Program-made: the position numbers and the translations under genes | Notes under the pieces: generated by a model | Seen by the model: the letters and a program-made list of their open reading frames with translations, nothing else | Told to the model about the DNA's origin: nothing | Databases searched by the model: none | In this document: positions 1 to 7,291 of the stretch, piece after piece | How positions within the stretch are numbered: position 1 is the stretch's first letter | Layout of the letters: each line of letters starts with the position of its first letter | Source: Arthrobacter cupressi | GTDB lineage: Bacteria; Actinomycetota; Actinomycetes; Actinomycetales; Micrococcaceae | Reading direction: 5' to 3' | NCBI RefSeq assembly: GCF_900099975.1 | Contig: NZ_FNEI01000002.1 | Location: 1-64,000 of the forward strand | Length of the DNA stretch: 64,000 nt

Positions 1-345
1 GGACTGCACGGAGCGGGCGACCTTGGTGGGCTCCAGCCGGTCCAGGGGTGAGGGTTTGCCGGTGTCGATCTGGCAGAAGTCGCAGCGGCGGGTGCATTCG
101 GAGCCGCCGATCAGGAAGGTCGCTTCCTTGTCTTCCCAGCACTCGAAGATGTTCGGGCAGCCGGCTTCCTCGCAGACGGTGTGCAGGCCTTCCTTCTTCA
201 CGAGGTTCTTCAGGCCCACGAACTCGGGCCCCATCTGGACCTTGGCCTTGATCCACTCGGGCTTGCGTTCGACCGGGACGGCCTTGTTGCGCTGCTCAAC
301 ACGCAGCAACTTACGGCCTTCGGGTGCCAGGTTATTCACGCTCAT
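1..345 (-). CDS. lipA: Lipoyl synthase LipA, N-terminal part (runs off the window)
   Basis: Only the first 115 codons are inside the window; the gene continues past base 1. LipA is a cytosolic radical-SAM enzyme that inserts two sulfurs into octanoyl groups on the E2 subunits and on the glycine-cleavage H protein. Both cluster signatures are visible. C58, C63 and C69 (C-x4-C-x5-C) bind the auxiliary 4Fe-4S cluster, and C84, C88 and C91 (CTRRCDFC, the C-x3-C-x2-C motif) bind the SAM cluster. The surrounding [11 protein letters not shown] and CQIDTGKP blocks are typical of the family. The ATG at 343-345 is preceded by one T, a run of 14 C, and GGAG, so the Shine-Dalgarno spacing is about 15 nt. 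A tandem glycine riboswitch lies directly upstream. lipB is not adjacent on the visible side. Confidence 0.95.
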   Translation of the reverse strand, partial: MSVNNLAPEGRKLLRVEQRNKAVPVERKPEWIKAKVQMGPEFVGLKNLVKKEGLHTVCEEAGCPNIFECWEDKEATFLIGGSECTRRCDFCQIDTGKPSPLDRLEPTKVARSVQS

Positions 346-346
346 A

Positions 347-360
347 GGGGGGGGGGGGGG
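347..360. repeat. Homopolymer of 14 G (14 C on the lipA strand)
   Basis: An uninterrupted run of 14 G occupies 347-360. On the lipA sense strand it is C14, sitting between GGAG (361-364) and the start codon at 343-345. Its length therefore sets the Shine-Dalgarno to start spacing. It could be a slippage-prone contingency tract or an assembly error in a homopolymer. Confidence 0.9.
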
Positions 361-419
361 CTCCAGGACTCAGGTGGCACGGGGGCGCCACATTGATGTG
401 GTTCCTCCCCGCTCTGTAT

Positions 420-607
420 TGGACCTGAGAGATTCCGCGCCCCGCTGCTGCAGGATTCGCTTGCCCCGTCGGTGAGCCGGGCTGTGGGTCCAGCCGGACT
501 GCTTTCCAGAGGTGCCTTGCCGCGGCGGTACGTGGGCCTGAGAGATTCCCGGGGAGGGTTTGCTCCTACGGCGCCCGCTGAATGTACCGGCAGGACTCTC
601 CCGCCGC
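420..607 (-). promoter_or_regulatory. Tandem glycine riboswitch upstream of lipA
   Basis: Read on the minus strand there are two glycine aptamers in series. The first (about 607 to 532) has GCGGGAGAGTCC, GGAGCAAACCC and the hallmark GGAATCTCTCAGGCC. The second (about 518 to 421) has CTCTGGAAAGC, CACCGACGGGGCAAGC and again GGAATCTCTCAGGT. The double GAATCTCTCAGG signature with short linker is characteristic of the cooperative glycine riboswitch, which usually switches on glycine-cleavage genes. Here the next gene is lipA, whose product lipoylates the glycine-cleavage H protein, so control of lipA by glycine makes sense but is inferred. Confidence 0.88.
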
Positions 608-609
608 AG

Positions 610-642
610 ATCATAAGCGCGTGCCGCCACGGGGCGGCACGC
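610..642 (-). promoter_or_regulatory. Putative promoter of the riboswitch-lipA transcript
   Basis: The minus strand carries a perfect TATGAT (-10; plus-strand 610-615) a few bases upstream of the first aptamer. The -35 region falls in a 10-bp stem hairpin (arms 619-628 and 633-642) and has no clear TTGACA. The start of transcription would be near 603, at the beginning of the aptamer. Confidence 0.5.
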
Positions 643-705
643 TTCACAGGGTACCGGCCGGGGGAGGGACGGAGCAAAGCCCGCGGGCAATCGGGCGCAA
701 CTCGC

Positions 706-800
706 CGGGGTCGCGGGAGCGCCGGGGTCGCGGGAATGCTGCGGGGTCGCCGGAACATTCCGGCGACCCCGCAGCATTCCGGCGAGTTCGACGTCGGACG
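706..800. repeat. REP-like palindromic element, copy A
   Basis: This contains a 22-bp perfect inverted repeat with a 2-nt loop (arms 734-755 and 758-779), built on the core GCGGGGTCGCCGG / CCGGCGACCCCGC and preceded by GGGGTCGCGGGA units. The same block recurs in the same orientation at about 50890-50965 and 55691-55785. It lies downstream of the 823-1374 gene and may double as its terminator. Confidence 0.75.
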
Positions 801-822
801 GACGCGGGCGGAATCGGAGCCC

Positions 823-1374
823 CTATTCCCGGAGGAAGAGGGCCCGCTTGGAAAAGTGCTCCCAGAAGACGCCGAGGTGAACGTTCTTGTGTCCCGCCGG
901 AGAACCTGCCCCATTTGGGTCATGGACTTTGATGTGGCCGTCGTGGGAGATTCCGGACGCTAGGACCAGATGCCCGCGCGTTCCTGGCTCATCAAAGGAT
1001 TTACCCACCGAGGCGATGCATAGCCCGGGGGAGCGCAGCAATCGCACGAATTCCTCAGGTTGGTCAAGAAATAAGAGTTCCGCCTGGAGCCCGGTTTTCC
1101 TCGCATGCGCGGCCAGCCCTGCGTGGAGCCACCCTTTACTCTCGCTGTAAGCGCCGGAGGCCAACAGTTCCTCCGTGAGTGAAGCGGGGTCGACTAGATG
1201 GTCGAGGAGCGCATGGTAGGCCGTGCGAAGGCACAAGACTCCACATGATCGATCCTGCCAGTGCTGCGCCACGGCTTCGCTTGGATATCCAAGAGAGGCC
1301 CAATGGGTCCTGATGTGCTCACGGTTCAGCCCGGCCATCTGGCTGCTGGGCTTCATTTGGAAGAGATCATTCAC
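823..1374 (-). CDS. C39-like papain-fold peptidase domain protein
   Basis: This 183-residue protein is translated from a GTG at 1374 that overlaps the stop of the upstream SRPBCC gene, so the two are probably translationally coupled; an internal ATG at 1356 is the alternative start. The sequence has the layout of C39-type peptidases: a Cys in the DRSCGVLC motif near residue 40, a His in GTRGHLVLASG, and an Asp in the following VHDPNG. No signal peptide or membrane segment is visible, so it should be cytoplasmic. It is not next to a bacteriocin transporter, so a peptide-export role is unsupported. A house-keeping hydrolase or an inactive sensor are alternatives. Copy A of a palindromic repeat follows it. 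Confidence 0.65.
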   Translation of the reverse strand: MNDLFQMKPSSQMAGLNREHIRTHWASLGYPSEAVAQHWQDRSCGVLCLRTAYHALLDHLVDPASLTEELLASGAYSESKGWLHAGLAAHARKTGLQAELLFLDQPEEFVRLLRSPGLCIASVGKSFDEPGTRGHLVLASGISHDGHIKVHDPNGAGSPAGHKNVHLGVFWEHFSKRALFLRE

Positions 1375-1855
1375 CGTGTTTCGCGCTTCCCCGGAACTCG
1401 GCCAGCAGTTTCGGGTCCTCGCAGGCCCGCGCGAAGGCCTCGATCCGTCGTTCGATTTCCCGGCCCAGCAGCCAGCCGCCGATCCGCTCGGCAAGCGGCT
1501 TCAGGAAAGCCGGCCGGCACGAAAAGGTGTACTTCCACACGGCACGGGTGCCGCCGTCGTCGGGGGTGAAACGCCAGCCGCCGCCGAAGTTCCCGAAGAA
1601 CCACGGCCCGGCCACCATGGTCATGCCCACGCTCTTCGGCGGCACGTACGAGACGTATTCGCTGACCATGCGCAGGCCCATGCGGGACACCGTGCGGGTA
1701 CGGACGCCCTTGCCTGCGGCGGTGGCACCGTCCACGAAGGACTGCGCCGAAATGAAGGGGTCCCACTTCAGGCGGAACGCTCCGGTGGTCTGGGACAGGG
1801 CGAAGGCCGTTTCGGGGTCGAGCCGGATGAAGCGCTCCGCGCGCACCTGGGGCAC
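1367..1855 (-). CDS. SRPBCC (START/Bet v1-like) domain protein
   Basis: This 162-residue protein starts at a GTG three bases after the trmB stop, so it is the second gene of a trmB operon. The pattern (a short N-terminal strand with RLDPETAFAL, the SRMGLRMVSEYVSYVPPKS block, and a C-terminal amphipathic helix ending in EAFARACEDP) matches the single-domain SRPBCC fold, which binds hydrophobic ligands in a cavity under the long helix. No catalytic motif can be assigned. Its stop overlaps the GTG of the next gene (GGTGAATGA), which argues for coupled translation with the C39-like protein. Ligand and role are unknown; there is no membrane segment or signal. Confidence 0.75.
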   Translation of the reverse strand: MPQVRAERFIRLDPETAFALSQTTGAFRLKWDPFISAQSFVDGATAAGKGVRTRTVSRMGLRMVSEYVSYVPPKSVGMTMVAGPWFFGNFGGGWRFTPDDGGTRAVWKYTFSCRPAFLKPLAERIGGWLLGREIERRIEAFARACEDPKLLAEFRGSAKHGE

Positions 1856-1858
1856 GGC

Positions 1859-2797
1859 TTACACCTTGCGGTAGCAGAGGTCGAAGATCATCCGGCCGGC
1901 CTCGTGCGCCTTGGTCTCGAAGCTGGTGCGGATGCGGCCGTCGAAGCGCGGCGCCCAGCCGCCCACGTGGTCCACGCCTTCGTTGGGGCCCGTGTGCTCG
2001 GTGCTGACCGGCGCGCGGCCTTCCTTGACGGGCGCGCCGCCCACCACGGATTCGACGCCGGATTCCCAGACCTTGGTGAGCGGGCTCTCCGGGCCGGAGC
2101 GTTCGCCGTGGTGCAGGTTTTCGAAGTCCTGCGACTCCGCCACGACGTTCCGGACGTGGACGGCGTAGTTGGACCAGTCGGTGGCGACCCGCCAGAGGCC
2201 GCCCGGCTCGAGGACGCGGGCCACGAGCTTGGCGAACTCCGGCTGGATCAGCCGGCGCTTGTGGTGCCGGGACTTGTGCCAGGGGTCGGGGAAGAAGACC
2301 CAGACCTCGCTGACGGAACCGGCCGGGAGCATGGTGGCCAGGACCTCAGGGGCGTTGGCTTCCACCACGCGCACGTTGCTGAGACCCCGGCTGGCGATCT
2401 TGATCAGGGTGTTCGCGAGGCCCGGCGTGTAGACCTCCACGGCCAGGAAGTCCTTGTCCGGGTGTTCTTCGGCGGCATGGCAGACGGCCTCGCCCAGGCC
2501 CGAGCCGATTTCCACCACCAGGGGGGCCTTGCGGCCGAACTCGGCTTCGGCGTCAAACACGTAATCAGGGTGCACGGAGGTGTTGGCGACGTGCCGCGGC
2601 ACGTCGAGCACCCAGCGGTCCGCGTGCTCGTCCCAGGCCTGCTGCCGGCGGCCCTGCAGGCGGGTCCCGCGCCGCACGAAACTGACGGGCCGGCCGCCGT
2701 AGGTGCCGAAGGAGGCCTGGCTGCCGGGGGTGACGGGACGCGGCATCGGGGACTGTGCGGAGTGCTGCGGGGACTGCGGAATTTCGGGGGTGCTCAT
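1859..2797 (-). CDS. trmB: tRNA (guanine-N7-)-methyltransferase TrmB
   Basis: TrmB methylates G46 in the variable loop of tRNAs using SAM. The 312-residue protein has the SAM-binding VVEIGSGLGE motif near residue 94 and the family signature FFPDPWHKSRHHKRRL, followed by the ATDW block. It is longer than the roughly 240-residue E. coli enzyme. The extra length is a proline-rich N-terminal tail of about 40 residues and an insertion near residues 240-275 (SVVGGAPVKEGRAPVSTEHT) before the conserved C-terminal RTSFETKAHEAG block. Similar extensions are common in actinobacteria. It starts at ATG 2797 and is probably the first gene of the operon continuing through the SRPBCC and C39-like genes. Confidence 0.93.
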   Translation of the reverse strand: MSTPEIPQSPQHSAQSPMPRPVTPGSQASFGTYGGRPVSFVRRGTRLQGRRQQAWDEHADRWVLDVPRHVANTSVHPDYVFDAEAEFGRKAPLVVEIGSGLGEAVCHAAEEHPDKDFLAVEVYTPGLANTLIKIASRGLSNVRVVEANAPEVLATMLPAGSVSEVWVFFPDPWHKSRHHKRRLIQPEFAKLVARVLEPGGLWRVATDWSNYAVHVRNVVAESQDFENLHHGERSGPESPLTKVWESGVESVVGGAPVKEGRAPVSTEHTGPNEGVDHVGGWAPRFDGRIRTSFETKAHEAGRMIFDLCYRKV

Positions 2798-2860
2798 CCC
2801 TTTCAGGATAGCCGGGCGCCAGGGAGCGCAGGGTCAAGGAAGCAGGGGTTGGCCGGGACC

Positions 2861-3835
2861 CTAGGCGGAGCTCCGGGCCGAGAGGGCGTTCTTGAACGCC
2901 GTGGCCGAGGCCTTGCTGCTGTTGATCCGCCAGTCCGTTTCCTTGAGGAAGTGGAACCAGATGAAGGCATCCACGTCCGGCTGCGCATCGAGGTAGGAGA
3001 CGGCGTCCTTGATCCAGGTCGGTTTGGAGCCGCCGAGCTCGCTGGAGGCGGTTTCGGAAATGATGATCCGCTTGCCGGTGCCGAGCGCCCGCAAGGCGTC
3101 GAGCCCGGGTGCGAAGGTCTGCGCGGGGCCCTCCCACACCGACCAGCCTTGGCTCGTGCCGAAGTTGTAGGAGTCCAGGGCGAGTTGGTCCACCACATCG
3201 GATCCGGGGTAGACGGAGGCGAGGGGCACCGACCCGGGGTAGGGATCGTTCACGGACCACAGCCACTGCGGCCGGGCCCCGTTGGCGCTGAAGATGCCAT
3301 GGATCCGGCGCCAGGCCGCGATGAAGTCCCCTGCCGTGGTGCCGTTGACGCCGGGGCACCACGGGTACCAGTAGCCGTTCATTTCGTGGGCGAAGCGGAT
3401 GGTGACGAGATCCCCGAAGGGCGCCAGGGCGGTGGCCCAGGAGCGGACGTAGCTGTCGAAATAGCCGGCCGCGATCCTTGCCACGGAGTAGGCCGGCTGC
3501 TCGAGGCCGCCGCCCCACACCCAGGGTTCCCAGGTGATGACGGGCCGGGCGCCGCGGTTGATGCAGGCCTGGATTTCGGAGACGGGCGCCGGCTGCTGGA
3601 AATCCTTGTAGCGCAGGATCAGGCGTGGCGCTTCTCCGGCGAGCCGGGTGACTTCGTTCAGGCCCGTCGCGTCCAAGGGTCCGCCCGGGGTTGCGACGCC
3701 GAAGGCCAGTTGCGGCGTTCCTGCCGCGGACCGTGCCGCCGAGGCCTCTGCGGCGGTGGCCGCTGCGAGGCCGACGGCGCCCAGCGCTCCTAGGGCTGCC
3801 CGCCGCGTCACGGGGCGTGAAAAGTCCGGGAACAT
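2861..3835 (-). CDS. Secreted glycoside hydrolase family 26-like (beta-mannanase clan) protein
   Basis: This 324-residue protein is predicted to be exported. An N-terminal RR pair (residues 11-12, TRRAALGALGAVGLAAA) followed by an alanine-rich hydrophobic stretch ending near ASA looks like a Tat signal. The mature part resembles GH26/clan GH-A (beta/alpha)8 hydrolases, with a putative acid/base Glu151 in FAHEMNGYWYPW and a putative nucleophile Glu261 in IIISETASSE. A Trp-rich WEPWVWGGG block near residue 102 is also typical. The likely substrate is a beta-mannan or related plant or fungal polysaccharide, but specificity cannot be read from the sequence. The start at ATG 3835 was chosen because it begins the signal peptide; the longer frame to 4027 would bury it. 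It is divergent from the CynX-type transporter gene. Confidence 0.85.
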   Translation of the reverse strand: MFPDFSRPVTRRAALGALGAVGLAAATAAEASAARSAAGTPQLAFGVATPGGPLDATGLNEVTRLAGEAPRLILRYKDFQQPAPVSEIQACINRGARPVITWEPWVWGGGLEQPAYSVARIAAGYFDSYVRSWATALAPFGDLVTIRFAHEMNGYWYPWCPGVNGTTAGDFIAAWRRIHGIFSANGARPQWLWSVNDPYPGSVPLASVYPGSDVVDQLALDSYNFGTSQGWSVWEGPAQTFAPGLDALRALGTGKRIIISETASSELGGSKPTWIKDAVSYLDAQPDVDAFIWFHFLKETDWRINSSKASATAFKNALSARSSA

Positions 3836-3938
3836 GGGGCCTCCAGCCGGTGACCGTGGAAGAAGGGGGGAACGGGTGAACAGTGTTACTGGTGGGAATA
3901 CTGTAGGGCCGCGACGTGAACGGCGGAAGGGCGGCGTG

Positions 3939-3951
3939 TAGATTTCGGAGC
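3939..3951 (+). promoter_or_regulatory. Possible -10 element for a leaderless transcript
   Basis: TAGATT at 3939-3944 lies 7 bp before the in-frame GTG at 3952. In actinobacteria a TANNNT at this distance often gives a leaderless mRNA starting at the start codon. The only Shine-Dalgarno-like GGAG (3947-3950) is too close to the GTG to work. Confidence 0.35.
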
Positions 3952-5211
3952 GTGACGCGCAACGCCGAAAACTCCGAGCCCCTGGTCGACGCCGAAATCG
4001 GCGAAGTCCCAGCGGCCGGTCCCACACGCGTCTCCACGGCCAAGGGCCTGGTGTACCTGGGTGCCTGCCTGGTGCTGATCGGCCTCAACCTGCGCACCGT
4101 GTTCTCCAGTTTCTCGGCCGTGCTTCCGGAGATCACCGCCGACGCCGGCCTGCCGGGCTGGGCGGTGGTGGTGCTCACCACTGTGCCCGTCACCCTTCTT
4201 GGCGTGTTCGCGCCGCTGGCCCCGGTGCTTGCCCGGCGTTTCGGCGCGGAGCGGGTGCTGCTCGGGGCGATGGCGATCCTGACGGCGGGCCTGCTGCTGC
4301 GGCCGGCGGACGTCCCGGGCGCCGGCCACCTGCCCGCGCTGCTGGCCGGGACCGCCGCCTGCGGCGCAGCGATCGCCCTGTGCAATGTGCTGCTGCCGGG
4401 AGTGGTGAAGCGGGACTTCCCGCACCGCCTCGGCCTGATGGGCGGGCTCTATACGACGGCGATCTGCGCCTCCGCGGCGCTCGGTGCCGGCTTTACCTAT
4501 CCGGTGTTCCGGGCTGCCGGCCAGTGGACCTCGGCGCTCTGGTTCTGGGCGCTGCCGGCCGCCGTCGTGCTGTTGCTGTTCCTGCCGCTGGCGCTCCGCC
4601 AGCCCGTCGTCAGGCACCAGTTCCAAACGGAGGGCGCCAATGTGTGGCGCTCCGCGGTCGCCTGGCAGGTCACCGTTTTCATGGTGCTGCAGGCCATGAT
4701 GTCCTTCAGCGTGTTCGCCTGGCTGGCGCCGGTCTTGCGCGAGAGGGGGGTCGACGGCGGCACGGCCGGGTTGATCGTGTCTGTGTCGATCGTGCTGCAG
4801 ATGCTCGGTTCCCTGTTCGCTCCGGGGCTGGCCGCACGGTTCCGGGACCAGCGCGCCATCAATGTGGTGGTGGCATTGATGACCGGCGGCGGCTTCGCCT
4901 TGAGCATCTTCGGGCCCGTGGAGCTGGCCTGGGCCTGGACCGGGCTGCTGGGCCTGGGGCAGGGCAGCCTCACCGCGGTGGCGCTGACTATGATCATGCT
5001 GCGCACCAGGGACGCGCACACGGCAGCGCACCTTTCCGGGATGATGCAGGGCGTGGGCTACGGTCTGGGCTCCACCGGCACCCTGCTGGTGGGCCAGTTG
5101 CACCAGGCCACGGGTGGCTTCGCCGCGGCCGGCATTCTGTTCCTGGTGGTTGGAGCGCTGGCGGCGGTGTTCGGCTACCGCGCCGGCCGGAACCGGTACG
5201 TCGGGGGCTGA
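3952..5211 (+). CDS. MFS transporter, CynX/NimT-like
   Basis: This 419-residue inner-membrane protein has about 12 hydrophobic segments beginning at GLVYLGACLVLIGLNLRTVFSS. The early NLRT motif after the first helix, and the PVTLLGVFAPLAPVLARRFG loop 2, are characteristic of the CynX/NimT (cyanate, nitroimidazole) branch of the major facilitator superfamily. The substrate is unknown; members are linked to cyanate uptake or drug efflux, and no cyanase is nearby. Two in-frame GTG starts exist, 3916 and 3952. I chose 3952 because the upstream 12 residues look non-native and a -10-like TAGATT sits just before it. It is divergent from the GH26 gene with a gap of about 116 bp. Confidence 0.8.
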   Translation: MTRNAENSEPLVDAEIGEVPAAGPTRVSTAKGLVYLGACLVLIGLNLRTVFSSFSAVLPEITADAGLPGWAVVVLTTVPVTLLGVFAPLAPVLARRFGAERVLLGAMAILTAGLLLRPADVPGAGHLPALLAGTAACGAAIALCNVLLPGVVKRDFPHRLGLMGGLYTTAICASAALGAGFTYPVFRAAGQWTSALWFWALPAAVVLLLFLPLALRQPVVRHQFQTEGANVWRSAVAWQVTVFMVLQAMMSFSVFAWLAPVLRERGVDGGTAGLIVSVSIVLQMLGSLFAPGLAARFRDQRAINVVVALMTGGGFALSIFGPVELAWAWTGLLGLGQGSLTAVALTMIMLRTRDAHTAAHLSGMMQGVGYGLGSTGTLLVGQLHQATGGFAAAGILFLVVGALAAVFGYRAGRNRYVGG

Positions 5212-5221
5212 CGCGGCGGAA

Positions 5222-5431
5222 CTATTTGGTCTGTGGCCTTTCCTGGGCGGATCTGTTGCGCTGCTCTGCCAGTTTTGCTTCTGCTTCGTGGCGGCGACGC
5301 CCAATGACGCGCATTTGATGTGTGTCCGCGCTGCCTGCGTCTTCCAAGAGGGGAGGAGCCGGCCGAGTGGTCCGCAGTTCCGGATGGGCGGGTTCCTGAG
5401 GTGTGGTGTCGAGGGGATTGTTGCCACTCAT
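5222..5431 (-). CDS. Small hydrophilic protein downstream of yihY/brkB
   Basis: This 69-residue, charged protein has no membrane segment. It starts at ATG 5431 with AGGA about 9 nt upstream, and begins 21 nt after the stop of the BrkB-family gene on the same strand, so it is probably co-transcribed. The N-terminal half is rich in Pro and Thr. The C-terminal half is basic and helical (GRRRHEAEAKLAEQRNRSA). I do not recognise the family. It ends 10 bp from the convergent transporter gene. Confidence 0.5.
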   Translation of the reverse strand: MSGNNPLDTTPQEPAHPELRTTRPAPPLLEDAGSADTHQMRVIGRRRHEAEAKLAEQRNRSAQERPQTK

Positions 5432-5452
5432 GGGGATCGTCTTCCTGTCGGG

Positions 5453-6652
5453 CTAATCGGTGTTTTTGGGACCGAATGCACGACCACGCGGGGGTCGGCG
5501 CCCGGCCCGGTCGTCGTGTCCGCGCACGGTTCGGGCGTAGCTGCGGGCTTCCTTGTCCTGTTGCTGCTCTTTTGCGCTGCGCTTGGTGCCCCGTGGCGGG
5601 AGCTGAATGGCGTCCTCGGCGTCCAGCCCCGCTTGGAGTTCGCGGCCGCGTTCCATTTCGGCATCGAGTTCGGCGCCGAACAGCAAGGACATGTTCAGGA
5701 TCCAGAGCCAGAGGAGCATGACGATCACGCCCCCGATCGCGCCATACGTCTTGTTGTAGTTGGCGAAGTTCGCGACGTAGAACCCGAATCCCAGCGACGC
5801 CAGGACGAACACCAGGAAGGCCACGAAGGAGCCGATGCTCATCCAGCGGAACCTGGGCTGTTTGACGTTCGGGGTGGCGTAGTACAGCACGGCGATGATG
5901 ACGATGACCAGCAGGACCACCACCGGCCACTTGGCGATGCCCCACACCGCCAGGAGGTCCCCGCCGAGCCCGAGGGCCTTTCCGATGCCGTCGGCGACCG
6001 GCCCGCTCAGTGCCAGGGCCGCGGCGATCACCGCGGCGATCACGATGCCCAGCACCGTCACGCCCAGCATGGTCGCCCGGAGCCTGAGGAAGCCCCGGCC
6101 CTCGTCGACCTCGTATACCCGGTTCATGACCCGGCTGAAGGCGCCCACGTACCCGGAAGCGGACCACAGGGCTGTTAGCAGGCCGATGACCAACGTGAAT
6201 CCGGACGCCGGCGAGGTGGTGAGCTCTTCGATGGGTTGCCTGATGGTGTCCACCGTGGCCCCCGGCGCGATGCCGCGGACGATGTCGAACAAGGCCATGG
6301 TCATGGGCCCGGCCTGCCCGACAATGCCCAGCAGCGACACCAGAGCCAGCAGCGCCGGGAAAAGGGAAAGCACACCGTAATAGGTCAGGCCCGCGGCGGC
6401 GTCGGGACACTGGTCCTTGCCGAACTCCCGGAACGTCCGCCCGGCGATGTACCGCCAGGTTGGCTTCGTCAACTCGGCAGGGCTTTCCGGCTTGCGCGGA
6501 TCGTCCGCGTCCGGAGCTGTTCCGGCCTTTGCCGTGCTGGTCCGGGGCGGGCCATCGGCTTCCGGGCCGCCGCGCCGTTCGGGCATGGCCGTGCTCCCGC
6601 GTTCTTGCTGCAATCCCGGCCCCTGCGCAGGCCGTTCTTCTTCTTCTGTCAT
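5453..6652 (-). CDS. YihY/virulence factor BrkB family membrane protein
   Basis: This 399-residue integral membrane protein has a Pro/Ala-rich cytoplasmic N-terminus of about 65 residues, then the family core. The core includes AAGLTYYGVLSLFPALLALVSLLG as the first helix, a GYVGAFSRVMNRVYEVDEGR loop and several more long hydrophobic helices. It ends in a basic hydrophilic tail with KEQQQDKE repeats. The family was once annotated as ribonuclease BN, which is incorrect; its function (transport or envelope) is still unsettled. The start at ATG 6652 is followed 21 nt after the stop by a small gene. The region upstream (6653-6772) has TACTAAGCATACTTAGCA, an A/T-rich palindrome (CTAAGCATACTTAG) that could be an operator. 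Confidence 0.85.
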   Translation of the reverse strand: MTEEEERPAQGPGLQQERGSTAMPERRGGPEADGPPRTSTAKAGTAPDADDPRKPESPAELTKPTWRYIAGRTFREFGKDQCPDAAAGLTYYGVLSLFPALLALVSLLGIVGQAGPMTMALFDIVRGIAPGATVDTIRQPIEELTTSPASGFTLVIGLLTALWSASGYVGAFSRVMNRVYEVDEGRGFLRLRATMLGVTVLGIVIAAVIAAALALSGPVADGIGKALGLGGDLLAVWGIAKWPVVVLLVIVIIAVLYYATPNVKQPRFRWMSIGSFVAFLVFVLASLGFGFYVANFANYNKTYGAIGGVIVMLLWLWILNMSLLFGAELDAEMERGRELQAGLDAEDAIQLPPRGTKRSAKEQQQDKEARSYARTVRGHDDRAGRRPPRGRAFGPKNTD

Positions 6653-6704
6653 CCCGGGCTTCCTTCAAGGAGAGGATCGAGATCGGGGAAACCTACTCCC
6701 TAAA

Positions 6705-6721
6705 TACTAAGCATACTTAGC
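6705..6721. promoter_or_regulatory. A/T-rich palindrome upstream of the BrkB-family gene
   Basis: CTAAGCATACTTAG at about 6707-6720 is an imperfect dyad (CTAAG...CTTAG) in a 120-bp gap between two genes transcribed on the minus strand. It may be an operator for the BrkB-family gene. Confidence 0.3.
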
Positions 6722-6772
6722 ATTTTGGGTAAGGGCCGGACTGCATTCAGAACTGTCCGGACGGACACCGGG

Positions 6773-7291
6773 CTACCGGAGCCCGTGGCGGAAGACCCAG
6801 AGGTCCTTCGGGCCGCCATCGAAACTCCAGTCCCGCTCCGGAACCCGCACGAAACCGAGCGATCCGTAGAGCCGGTGCGCCGGCGCCATCCAGGCGCCGC
6901 TGGTGATGGCCACGGCCTCCACGCCGTCCAGCGAACGGCCGTGGTCGAGGATCCGCTCCACGGTCCGGCGGCCGACGCCGAGGCCCTGGGCCGCCGGGTC
7001 CACGGCCAGCATGCGGAACTCGAGTTCGCCGTCGAGCGCCACTTCGGTGTATTTCCGGCCCGGGTGGGTGATCATCACCGACGCCACGGCCCGGCCGCCC
7101 AGCTCGGCGATCCACAGCTCGGCGTGCCTGGCCCGCTGCTCCACATCACCCAGGACGGCCAGGTAGGGGTGGCCTTCGGTGACGTGCCCGGCGGCGAGAT
7201 ACGCGCCGATGGTGATGCGGCGGATCTCTGCGAAGTCCTCCGGCCCGGCAACGCGGATCTCCAATTCCGTGGCAGTGGGGACGGCCGTCAC
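6773..7291 (-). CDS. GNAT family N-acetyltransferase
   Basis: This 172-residue protein with the GNAT fold transfers an acetyl group from acetyl-CoA to an amine. Motif A for acetyl-CoA binding is visible as RMLAVDPAAQGLGVGRRTVE (Q-x-x-G-x-G). The C-terminal block AHRLYGSLGFVRVP is the usual motif B (YxxxGF). The start is a GTG at 7289-7291 that overlaps the TGA of the ribokinase gene upstream (GCGTGACGG), so the two are translationally coupled. The acceptor is unknown. A link to nucleoside or ribose metabolism is only suggested by the operon. Confidence 0.85.
   Translation of the reverse strand: MTAVPTATELEIRVAGPEDFAEIRRITIGAYLAAGHVTEGHPYLAVLGDVEQRARHAELWIAELGGRAVASVMITHPGRKYTEVALDGELEFRMLAVDPAAQGLGVGRRTVERILDHGRSLDGVEAVAITSGAWMAPAHRLYGSLGFVRVPERDWSFDGGPKDLWVFRHGLR

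Noticed and set aside
1223..3793. A very long plus-strand frame of more than 800 codons
   Set aside because: It is the shadow of trmB, SRPBCC and GH26 genes on the other strand. Those proteins have clear motifs; this one is Gly/Ala/Arg/His-rich with no domain.
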